The notes beneath the pieces were generated by a model. It was not told the DNA's origin. It saw nothing but the letters and a program-made list of their open reading frames with translations, and ran no database searches. Below, one piece after another: positions 1 through 5,809 of a stretch of DNA of 6,921 bases. The first letter of the stretch is position 1. Every line of letters starts with the position of its first letter. The position numbers were made by a program, and so were the translations under genes. The stretch is taken from assembly GCA_964629245.1 (NCBI GenBank), contig CAZVPZ010000036.1, positions 1-6,921 on the forward strand, written 5' to 3'. Origin of the DNA: CAZVPZ01 sp964629245 (GTDB lineage Archaea > Nanohalarchaeota > Nanosalinia > Nanosalinales > Nanosalinaceae).

Positions 1-127
1 GGCGTCCGGGATTTGAACCCGGGTTACACGCATGGCAAGCGTGTGTCTTAGCCACTCTAAGACGCATCCAGCGTCTTATGCGAGGCTTAAACTCAGCCTC
101 GAGTTTTAGCCACTGGACCAACGCCGC
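1..127 (-). tRNA. tRNA-Gly(GCC), 3' end cut by window, interrupted in the D loop
   Basis: Read on the minus strand, the gene starts GCGGCGT (127 to 121) and ends with the matching ACGCC at position 1; the last two acceptor bases and the discriminator lie outside the window. The T arm CCGGG-TTCAAAT-CCCGG and the anticodon arm CACGC-TTGCCAT-GCGTG (43 to 27) are perfect, giving anticodon GCC at 36-34. The D arm is not continuous. The D-loop sequence AGTGGCTAA occurs twice, at 114-106 and at 56-48, 58 nt apart. Removing one period restores a normal D arm (GTC...GAC). I am confident of the identity; how the extra 58 nt leaves the transcript is not clear. Confidence 0.93.
48..105 (-). other. 58-nt D-loop insertion (putative intron) in tRNA-Gly
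   Basis: One period of the AGTGGCTAA direct repeat. The junction is ambiguous anywhere within the 9-nt repeat; this entry takes the interval after copy 1 through the end of copy 2. It holds two perfect hairpins: a 7-bp stem at 81-87/95-101 and an 8-bp stem at 58-65/71-78. Two alternatives exclude them: 89-94 with 101-106, and 45-51 with 57-63, the latter tying the insertion's end to the second D-loop copy and the 3' strand of the D stem. I could not fit a standard bulge-helix-bulge. Archaeal D-loop introns are known, so an intron is the most likely reading. Confidence 0.7.
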
Positions 128-165
128 GTCGGATATCAGCCGGTATTGAGTTGGTTCACGTCCAG

Positions 166-174
166 AATTTAAAA
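166..174 (-). promoter_or_regulatory. TATA box (BoxA) candidate for tRNA-Gly
   Basis: The minus strand reads TTTTAAATT here, centred about 43 nt before the tRNA 5' end. With the usual 25 to 27 nt from box to start, the transcript would carry a leader of roughly 17 nt. Confidence 0.5.
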
Positions 175-196
175 GCCAACTGGTGGCGGTGAAGGC

Positions 197-205
197 TTTT
201 GAATA
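197..205 (+). promoter_or_regulatory. TATA box candidate for the thioredoxin reductase gene
   Basis: TTTTGAATA is centred about 26 nt before the ATG at 227, the spacing expected for a leaderless archaeal transcript. No GGTGA-like ribosome binding site precedes the start. The sequence itself is not a perfect box. Confidence 0.45.
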
Positions 206-226
206 TTCGGTGGGACTAGTCCTTGT

Positions 227-1159
227 ATGAGTTCTGAACCTAGAGACCTGGTCGTCGTCGGCGGTGCCAGTGCGGCGATGACCGCGGCTATCTACGCGGT
301 GCGCGCCGGGATGGACGTACTTGTGGTCGCGGACGAGTACGGCGGCCAGATAAATAATACTGATGTGGTGGAGAACTACCTTGGTTTCAAGTCTATCTCC
401 GGCCCCGACCTCGCGGAAAAATACCTAGAACACATGAGGGATTATGATGTGGACGAAGAGTTGGACTCACCAGTGGCGGACATCCGGAAGGACGACGACA
501 TATTTGAGGTAGAGACAGAGGCCGGCGACGTTTTCCAATCCTACGCCGCCATCATCGCTACCGGCGGTTCTCGAAGAACGCTAGACGTTCCCGGGGAGGA
601 AGAGTTCAAGAACCGCGGTGTCAACTACTGCGCTGTGTGTGACGGGCCGCTCTACCAGGGCGAGGATGTCGCAGTAGTCGGTGGCGGCTACGCAGGTACT
701 GAGGCGGCGGTGTATCTTTCCGACATCGCGGAGAAAGTGTACGTGGTGAATCTCGCGCCTGAGATGTCCGGCGAGGAGATAACTATCAACAAGGTCCGGG
801 AGGCTGACAACGTCGAAGTCATAAATGATGCGGTGACAGAGGAGATCTTCGGAGGAGAGATGGTCGAAGGCCTGAGGTACCGGAAAAACGATGAGATACA
901 TGAGCTCGATGTGACAGGGGTTTTCGTGGAAATCGGAACCGTTCCCAACTCGGACATCACCGGTCTTGTGGAGAGGGACGACGGGGGATACATAGAGGTA
1001 AACAACGAGATGGAGACAGGTGTTCCCGGGCTCTACGCCGCAGGAGACGTCACGGACCTTGGAGTCCAGCAGCTAGCGGTTTCTTCCGGCCAGGGATGTC
1101 AGGCAGGTCTCAACGCAAGCGACTACGTGAAGCAGGTCAAACCGGGAGACGACCAGTAA
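227..1159 (+). CDS. trxB: Thioredoxin-disulfide reductase-like flavoprotein
   Basis: Expected to be a cytoplasmic FAD enzyme that passes electrons from a cofactor to a thioredoxin-like protein through a redox-active disulfide. At 310 residues it has the normal length of low-molecular-weight thioredoxin reductases. The N-terminal FAD-binding turn is VVGGASAAMTAA (10-21), with Ala where the family usually has Gly. The active-site pair is CAVC (135-138) followed by DG. The pyridine-nucleotide domain has VGGGYAG (151-157), and the C-terminal FAD motif is GLYAAGDV (268-275). After the second fold the sequence is VVNLAPEM (173-180), so the HRRxxxR arginines that select NADPH in typical bacterial enzymes are absent. 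NADH, a deazaflavin or another donor is therefore possible, as for some other archaeal homologues. The protein is clearly acidic. It appears to be transcribed alone from its own box. Confidence 0.92.
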   Translation: MSSEPRDLVVVGGASAAMTAAIYAVRAGMDVLVVADEYGGQINNTDVVENYLGFKSISGPDLAEKYLEHMRDYDVDEELDSPVADIRKDDDIFEVETEAGDVFQSYAAIIATGGSRRTLDVPGEEEFKNRGVNYCAVCDGPLYQGEDVAVVGGGYAGTEAAVYLSDIAEKVYVVNLAPEMSGEEITINKVREADNVEVINDAVTEEIFGGEMVEGLRYRKNDEIHELDVTGVFVEIGTVPNSDITGLVERDDGGYIEVNNEMETGVPGLYAAGDVTDLGVQQLAVSSGQGCQAGLNASDYVKQVKPGDDQ

Positions 1160-1163
1160 ATGG

Positions 1164-1172
1164 TTAAAAAAA
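1164..1172 (+). promoter_or_regulatory. TATA box candidate for the 741-residue membrane protein
   Basis: TTAAAAAAA is centred 27 nt before the ATG at 1195, fitting a leaderless start. A second AT-rich element, TTTAAA at 1177-1182, is too close to the start codon to act as its box. Confidence 0.45.
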
Positions 1173-1194
1173 GGGATTTAAACCTTAGACAGAG

Positions 1195-3420
1195 ATGAGA
1201 AGGTCCAAGCTGCTGGCGGTCGCGCTAATGTCCTACATCGCACCCGCTTCCGCCCAGATAACCGGAAGGGGAGAGTACGGTCTTGATGCGATACTCAACG
1301 TCTTGGCGGCAATCACCAACCTGATATACATCGGTCCCGCGGGACGGCTGGGGCCGAACGAATCTATCGCCTTTCTTCTAGTGCTCGGCTTCCTTTACTT
1401 CATACTCAACCAGTTCGTCTACCTTACCTGGGTATTCGTCAGGGAAAATGTCGACGACTCCAGAGGTGTCGGAATCGACGACGACTTCGATGACAGGTAC
1501 ACACCCGCTCTCTCAGTAGTACTGGCCGTCCTGGCCGTTCAGGTGCTCTGGCCCGTCGGCTTCGGCGTCGCTATCCTTATCGGTATAATAGCTCTATCCG
1601 TCTTCCTCCTCCGTTTCTCCGGCATCATAGGTGGTACGGCGGGCTCCAGCAGTCTGGGTGCGAAAGCTATTGACAGGGCCGACCAGAAGCTCCATGAAAG
1701 GGAAAGAGATACCCAAGATGTCGAAGAGACAGAGCAGGAAGTCGATGAGCGGGAGGATCAGGTAGAGGATCTGGAGGAGGAAGCAGAGGAAGACCTCGAA
1801 AAGGGCGACGAAGAGGAAGCCGAGAAGAAGGCCGAGATAGCCTACGAGGAACTCCACAATGTGGCGATGCTGCTTATCAGGGAGGAACGGACGATATCAC
1901 ACCTTGCGGAGCTGGAGAGCGAAGAGCTCGAGAACGCGATCGAGATAGGGAGAAAGGTGAGCGGCAGGAACCAGCAGGTTGAGGATATACTTGACGAACT
2001 CGACGAGGAGCTCGGCACGGTTATCTACGAATCACTCGCAAGGACTTTTCAGGGAGACAGGTCCGACAGGGTTTTCAACCGGATGATAGAGGAATACCTG
2101 GAGAATCCGGAAGAGCTACGTGAAGACATTGAAGACGGCGTGTTCGCAGTGGCCTCAGATCAGGATCCAGGGAATGCGGAACAGCTGCTCCAGCAGGTGG
2201 AGAACACGCTCGAGGAAGACCTCGAGATAGAGGAGATCAACTTCGCGGAGATCAAGAGCATCATCCAGAACAACAGGCAGGTGCTGGAAGACTTCAAGCA
2301 GCTGAAGGAAGAGATAGAAACCGCTGTTTCCGAGGAGAAGGAGCTGGAGAAGATAATGGAAGAGCTCGGGAAACGGGAAGAGATTGAGGACCTCCACCAG
2401 CAGATAGAGCACATAAAGGAAGGGTTCCTAGAGGCGAAGAAGAAACAGGAGACCCTCTCCCAAGTAGAGTCACAGCTTGAAGGGATGGAGGGCGCCGGCG
2501 ACGAGTTCGACAGGATACAGCAGCTCATCGAACGGAAGCAGAAGAGGGAAGCAGTCCTGCAGATTCTAAAAAAAAAGTTAGATAGTCAGGAGAGAACTGG
2601 TCAAGAAGGCGCTCCGGACTTCTCCGACATAGCCTGGGAGAACGTGCTTGAGGAAAACGGATACGACCTGGACAGTAGCTCTACCTGGGCTTATGGCTCC
2701 TACAAGGGTTACCTGCCCTACCAAGGTTTCAAGCTCCATATCTCCAGCGGTGATCAGGAGGCCGAGGAGCTTATACGTGTACTCGCACCTATACTCTCAG
2801 GTAACCACCCTGATATCAGCATGCAGGTAGAGCACAAATGCTACAAGAGCGTCAGAGCACGCAACAGGAATAGCAAGAGACAGCAGCCAAAACTGTTCAC
2901 CATATATCCTGACGCCCCCAAGAACCAGTACACGCCGGAAAGGGGTTTAGGAGTATTCGTCCAAGGCGACCCTGACTTCAACCGCAGTGTTATGTTCGCA
3001 AACGCCCGGAACTTCCAGACTGTGCTGGGAGAAGTCATTGACGCGATAAAGAAATCAGGCGTCTCACTCCAGGGCGGGCCCGACATACCCGGAGAGCCGA
3101 GGTACAGGAACACAAGAGTTCACTTCCGTTATGCTGCTATGGCATCGTATCACGCCCGGATAAAGAGGAATGACAAGGAAATCGAGGTAATCCCTGCCTG
3201 GAACGACCCAAGCTCTGATAGGTTCGACCACGACCGGTTCAAGGATGTCTGCAACAGAATCGGGTTCTCAGGCAGGAACCCTCAGCTGTCGGGGGACGAA
3301 CTCCGGCAGAAAGTCTTCGAACCTAAAGCGACGCCCATATTCGGAATCAACGGCGATATCGAGGGCGACAGCTATCATCCCCCGAAAGAGGCACTGGAGC
3401 GGCAGATGGACTTCAGCTGA
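1195..3420 (+). CDS. Membrane-anchored coiled-coil protein with a C-terminal LanKC/SpvC-type phospho-lyase-like domain
   Basis: Residues 1-21 look like a signal peptide ending APASA-Q. Hydrophobic stretches follow at about 30-50, 59-83 and 102-142. Residues about 156-470 are a charged Glu/Lys-rich coiled coil. The last 260 residues are globular and resemble the N-terminal lyase domain of class III/IV lanthionine synthetases (RamC, LanKC, LanL), which shares the SpvC/OspF phosphothreonine lyase fold. The matching points, in order, are LPYQGFKLHIS with the K-x-H pair at K513/H515, a Lys/Arg-rich strand with K548 and K551, PKLFTIYP (565-572, compare GKFxTVYP), and RYRNTRVHFRYAAM (636-649, compare the Arg-rich VHYRYG segment). 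In known enzymes these residues abstract the alpha proton and bind the leaving phosphate. The comparison is from memory of the family, not from a search. Activity and membrane side are unknown. Two kinase-like genes lie downstream. A run of nine A separates the coiled coil from the lyase-like domain. Confidence 0.8.
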   Translation: MRRSKLLAVALMSYIAPASAQITGRGEYGLDAILNVLAAITNLIYIGPAGRLGPNESIAFLLVLGFLYFILNQFVYLTWVFVRENVDDSRGVGIDDDFDDRYTPALSVVLAVLAVQVLWPVGFGVAILIGIIALSVFLLRFSGIIGGTAGSSSLGAKAIDRADQKLHERERDTQDVEETEQEVDEREDQVEDLEEEAEEDLEKGDEEEAEKKAEIAYEELHNVAMLLIREERTISHLAELESEELENAIEIGRKVSGRNQQVEDILDELDEELGTVIYESLARTFQGDRSDRVFNRMIEEYLENPEELREDIEDGVFAVASDQDPGNAEQLLQQVENTLEEDLEIEEINFAEIKSIIQNNRQVLEDFKQLKEEIETAVSEEKELEKIMEELGKREEIEDLHQQIEHIKEGFLEAKKKQETLSQVESQLEGMEGAGDEFDRIQQLIERKQKREAVLQILKKKLDSQERTGQEGAPDFSDIAWENVLEENGYDLDSSSTWAYGSYKGYLPYQGFKLHISSGDQEAEELIRVLAPILSGNHPDISMQVEHKCYKSVRARNRNSKRQQPKLFTIYPDAPKNQYTPERGLGVFVQGDPDFNRSVMFANARNFQTVLGEVIDAIKKSGVSLQGGPDIPGEPRYRNTRVHFRYAAMASYHARIKRNDKEIEVIPAWNDPSSDRFDHDRFKDVCNRIGFSGRNPQLSGDELRQKVFEPKATPIFGINGDIEGDSYHPPKEALERQMDFS
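2568..2576 (+). repeat. A9 homopolymer run inside the coding region
   Basis: Nine consecutive A fall on codons CTA AAA AAA AAG (K459-K461), at the junction of the coiled coil and the C-terminal domain. A shift of +1 meets TAG at 2579-2581 and a shift of -1 meets TAG at 2583-2585. Slippage in either direction would release the membrane coiled-coil part without the lyase-like domain. Whether slippage happens is unknown. Confidence 0.6.
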
Positions 3421-3431
3421 GGACTGGTTGG

Positions 3432-3440
3432 ATACTTAAC
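3432..3440 (+). promoter_or_regulatory. Weak TATA-like element before the zinc-ribbon gene
   Basis: ATACTTAAC is centred 27 nt before the ATG at 3463. The position is right for a leaderless start but the match is poor. Read-through from the upstream gene, which ends 42 nt before this start codon, is an alternative. Confidence 0.3.
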
Positions 3441-3462
3441 TCTTAACGAAAAGCTGGGCAAC

Positions 3463-3711
3463 ATGGCGCAGGAAACCAAGATGTCGAAGTGCGTGTTCTG
3501 CGGCAGCGCCGCAACGAAGACCAACGAGGCAGGACAGCCTGTGTGCAAGAAGCACAGGGAGAAAGAACCGAAAGAGGTCGCATGTCCCGAGTGCGGCATG
3601 CCGATGAAGGTGAAAGAGGGTCGTTACGGCTACTTCTGGGGCTGCGAAGGCTATCCACAGTGCTCGAAGACCTACCCGATAGAGGCGCTCGCAGAGGACG
3701 AGGAAGAGTAA
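3463..3711 (+). CDS. Small double zinc-ribbon protein (topoisomerase-type C4 finger)
   Basis: 82 residues with two predicted zinc sites. The first is C10-x2-C13 with C28-x2-H31. The second is C41-x2-C44 with C61-x5-C67, in the context CPECGMPMKVKEGRYG then FWGCEGYPQC. This second site matches the C4 zinc-finger repeat at the C terminus of type IA topoisomerases and of some nucleases and small stand-alone proteins. The family usually binds nucleic acid, so a DNA- or RNA-binding accessory role is likely but unproven. The tail is acidic (EDEEE). A second in-frame ATG at 3481 (Met7) would still keep both zinc sites. It sits between the lyase-like gene and kinase-like gene A, with no evidence of a functional tie. 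Confidence 0.85.
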   Translation: MAQETKMSKCVFCGSAATKTNEAGQPVCKKHREKEPKEVACPECGMPMKVKEGRYGYFWGCEGYPQCSKTYPIEALAEDEEE

Positions 3712-3713
3712 AG

Positions 3714-3720
3714 TTTATAT
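3714..3720 (+). promoter_or_regulatory. TATA box for kinase-like gene A
   Basis: TTTATAT, the best box in the window, is centred 27 nt before the ATG at 3744. It implies a leaderless mRNA. It starts three bases after the stop codon of the zinc-ribbon gene, so this gene has its own promoter. Confidence 0.7.
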
Positions 3721-3743
3721 GTCACTAAAACATAATAACATAT

Positions 3744-4355
3744 ATGAAAGACCTTGGTCTCGAAACAACTCAATCGCTCGGAAACGGGCTTTTCTACAAG
3801 GCTGAGGGGGGCAGGAACAGCCCTGACAGGTTCGGGCGGACCTACGACTCCATAGAAGCCGAATACCGCGCCCTCCAGGAGTTAAAACAGGTCTACGACC
3901 AGTTCGTGCCCGGTCTATATGCCGCACCCGTCCAAGCTGTTACGGACGAGGACGGGGAGGTGAAAGGATACCTGATGGAGGAGGTCGAGGGCTTCGAGAT
4001 AAATGAGTTCACGGGCCGCTTCCCCGACCACATGGAGGGTATAGATCCCGAGAGTCACGGCATCGACCTTGGGACAGTGGCAGAGCAGCTCCGCTACATA
4101 AAGGAACTGAAGCAGTTCCTGCCAGCCGACGGAGACCTCTACGACCGGAACGTGATGATAGAACCTAGAACGAGCAGGGTCCGGTTCTACGACCCGGCTG
4201 GTTTCGGCCCGGAGACAGCGATGAGCGAAAAGGCACGGGAGAGCGACATGGAGGAACTTGAACGTATGATCAACGAACTGGAAGTGGACGAAAACGGTGC
4301 AGAAGCCAGTATAACTGCTAGCGACACCCAGAACCCGAGAAAGGCCGCAGCATAA
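3744..4355 (+). CDS. Small kinase-like protein A
   Basis: 203 residues with the order of motifs of a minimal protein-kinase/aminoglycoside-kinase fold. There is a glycine-loop-like SLGNGLFYK (11-19) with K19 as a possible ATP-binding lysine. A helix-C-like segment is EAEYRAL (E38/E40), the hinge is YLMEEVEG (76-83), and the catalytic loop is ADGDLYDRNVM (128-138) with D131 and N136. The metal-binding step is FYDPAGFG with D150. DP in place of DFG occurs in fructosamine-kinase and aminoglycoside-kinase relatives. The histidine normally before GDL is replaced by Asp (D129). The C-terminal tail, from about 185, is low in structure and ends in KAAA. Downstream protein B has the same motif order, so the two are likely homologues. 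The substrate is unknown; protein, small molecule or pseudokinase are all open. Confidence 0.75.
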   Translation: MKDLGLETTQSLGNGLFYKAEGGRNSPDRFGRTYDSIEAEYRALQELKQVYDQFVPGLYAAPVQAVTDEDGEVKGYLMEEVEGFEINEFTGRFPDHMEGIDPESHGIDLGTVAEQLRYIKELKQFLPADGDLYDRNVMIEPRTSRVRFYDPAGFGPETAMSEKARESDMEELERMINELEVDENGAEASITASDTQNPRKAAA

Positions 4356-4363
4356 CCTGGAAA

Positions 4364-4372
4364 TTATTTTAA
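4364..4372 (+). promoter_or_regulatory. TATA box candidate for the MgtC/DUF4010 gene
   Basis: TTATTTTAA is centred about 39 nt before the ATG at 4407, which would leave a short leader of about 12 nt. No ribosome binding site stands out in that leader. Confidence 0.45.
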
Positions 4373-4406
4373 GCAGCCCGGCTCTATTCTTCACTGGTAA
4401 ACCCCT

Positions 4407-5666
4407 ATGCTTGGAGTTCCAGAACTCCTGATGGAGGCCCTGATGGCGATAGCGATGGGAGGCCTGATAGGCCTGGAAAGGGAGAATACACCGGACAAGA
4501 AGTACGCAGGTGTCAGGACTCTCTCACTCCTGGCAGGAGTCGCGCCCGGCGTGGTGGCGATATCAGGCAAGGCGGGAACACCGCTGTTCGTGGCTATATA
4601 CCTGGCCATGGTATCTGCGATAGCACTGGGAGTGGTGCTTGTAAGGATGTACCAGGAAGGAGAGCACATCGGTTTCACCACTTCTGTGGCGGTCTTCGTC
4701 GCCGCAGTTCTCGGCATAATGATAGGATACGACCTCTACCAGGAGGCGACAGCACTCGCTATAATATCCGTTCTCCTGCTCGCAGAGAAACGCACATTCA
4801 ACCGCTACATCGACAGGATGGGGAGCAAAGATATCTCCCAGGCGCTACAGCTCGCGGCCATAGCGTTTATACTCCTGCCCATACTGCCCTCACACGCAGT
4901 CACGCCATTCAACATCGTGCCGCGTAACGTGATGCTGCTGGTGGTCTTCGTCCTCGCGCTTGAATTCCTCGCATACATCTCCATACGCCAGCTCAGTGGC
5001 TCCTCCGGGATATACCTCACCGGACTCCTGGGAGGCGTTGCCAGCTCATTCGCGACCACGGGGGTGATGTCGAGGATAGCAGGCGAGAACCCCGACCTGA
5101 AAAACTCGGTCTCCTCCTCCCTGCTACTCACAAATTCCTCGATGATCATCCGGAACGTGGCAATCGCCACTGCGATATTCCTGCCATTCCTCGCGACAAA
5201 TCCCTCCATAATCCGGCAGCTCTACGTCCCTGCGACCGGTATGGTCCTCCCCCTTATGGGTATCGCGTACCTGCTGAAACAGCAGACGGAAAACATAGAC
5301 CTCGAGATAGAATCACCGTTCTCCCTCAAGTCCGGCATCAAGTTCGCCACCATCTTCCTCGCGGTAGCCGTCGCCTCGGAGACACTTAAACAGACTCTTG
5401 GCTCCGCAGGGCTCTACATAACAGCACTTGCAGGCGGCATGGTGTCCTCCGCAGCAGTGGCGACTTCAGCCGCATCCTCATTCACCTCCGGCGGCCTTGG
5501 GATAGATGTTACACTGGGCATGGTGCTACTCTCGATCGTGGGAAGCACCGGGTCAAAGATAGTGCTCATAGAGGTCACTAACAGCGACCTCCGGCACAAC
5601 GTCTCCCTTCCCATAGCTTTCTCCGGTCTCTTCGGGGTAGGGCTGTTCTTCCTCCTCCCTTTGTGA
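4407..5666 (+). CDS. MgtC/SapB-DUF4010 family multi-pass membrane protein
   Basis: 419 residues, almost entirely hydrophobic, with about 12 likely membrane segments. The N-terminal part carries the MgtC signature GGLIGLERE (18-26) followed by GVRTLSLL (35-42). The rest matches the DUF4010 layout, with two small-residue-rich segments, GLLGGVASSFATTGVMSR and GGMVSSAAVATSAASS, which look like an internal repeat. The length is normal for MgtC-DUF4010 fusions in archaea and bacteria. MgtC proteins are linked to Mg2+ and acid stress, but the transport role of the DUF4010 fusions is not established, so no substrate is assigned. The gene has its own promoter and ends 35 nt before tRNA-Arg. Confidence 0.85.
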   Translation: MLGVPELLMEALMAIAMGGLIGLERENTPDKKYAGVRTLSLLAGVAPGVVAISGKAGTPLFVAIYLAMVSAIALGVVLVRMYQEGEHIGFTTSVAVFVAAVLGIMIGYDLYQEATALAIISVLLLAEKRTFNRYIDRMGSKDISQALQLAAIAFILLPILPSHAVTPFNIVPRNVMLLVVFVLALEFLAYISIRQLSGSSGIYLTGLLGGVASSFATTGVMSRIAGENPDLKNSVSSSLLLTNSSMIIRNVAIATAIFLPFLATNPSIIRQLYVPATGMVLPLMGIAYLLKQQTENIDLEIESPFSLKSGIKFATIFLAVAVASETLKQTLGSAGLYITALAGGMVSSAAVATSAASSFTSGGLGIDVTLGMVLLSIVGSTGSKIVLIEVTNSDLRHNVSLPIAFSGLFGVGLFFLLPL

Positions 5667-5670
5667 ACGG

Positions 5671-5678
5671 ATAAAAAT
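5671..5678 (+). promoter_or_regulatory. TATA box for tRNA-Arg(CCT), possibly also kinase-like gene B
   Basis: ATAAAAAT is centred 27 nt before the mature tRNA 5' end at 5702. At normal archaeal spacing, transcription would start at or next to tRNA base 1. No other box lies before the gene at 5810, so this promoter may drive both. Confidence 0.65.
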
Positions 5679-5701
5679 ACCGGGGACAACCTCAAAAACA
5701 A

Positions 5702-5793
5702 GGGCCTGTAGCTCAGCGGAAGAGCGACAGCCTCCTAATCTCAAGTCTCCCGGGGATAGCTGTAGGTCGAGGGTTCAAATCCCTCCAGGTCCG
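5702..5793 (+). tRNA. tRNA-Arg(CCT) with a 20-nt intron
   Basis: The acceptor is GGGCCTG/CAGGTCC with discriminator G at 5793 and no encoded CCA. The D arm is GCTC-AGCGGAA-GAGC. The anticodon stem is ACAGC (5727-5731) with GCTGT (5759-5763), and the T arm is GAGGG-TTCAAAT-CCCTC. The anticodon CCT at 5734-5736 reads AGG, an arginine codon common in this window. The loop is split after A5737 (position 37) by an intron. Spliced length is 72 nt. Confidence 0.95.
5738..5757 (+). other. 20-nt tRNA intron at position 37/38 with BHB splice fold
   Basis: Exon CTCC (5732-5735) pairs with intron GGGG (5752-5755, one T-G pair). It is flanked by 3-nt bulges TAA (5736-5738) and ATA (5756-5758) and by the anticodon stem. 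This is the substrate shape of the archaeal splicing endonuclease, with cuts after A5737 and after T5757. The inner intron helix is weak or missing, so the motif is of the relaxed type. Confidence 0.88.
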
Positions 5794-5809
5794 TCAGGAT
5801 TGGATAGCC

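Noticed and set aside
1177..1182. TTTAAA as the promoter of the 741-residue protein
   Set aside because: It is only about 15 nt before the start codon, too close for a TATA box; the element at 1164-1172 has the right spacing.
2155..2528. Long minus-strand reading frames rich in Leu, Phe and Ser opposite the coiled coil
   Set aside because: They mirror the Glu/Lys-rich codons of the plus-strand coiled coil, have no promoter and show no domain.
3463..3711. Fragment of a truncated topoisomerase gene
   Set aside because: The frame is complete with its own start, an acidic tail and an extra zinc site, and no topoisomerase sequence lies upstream.
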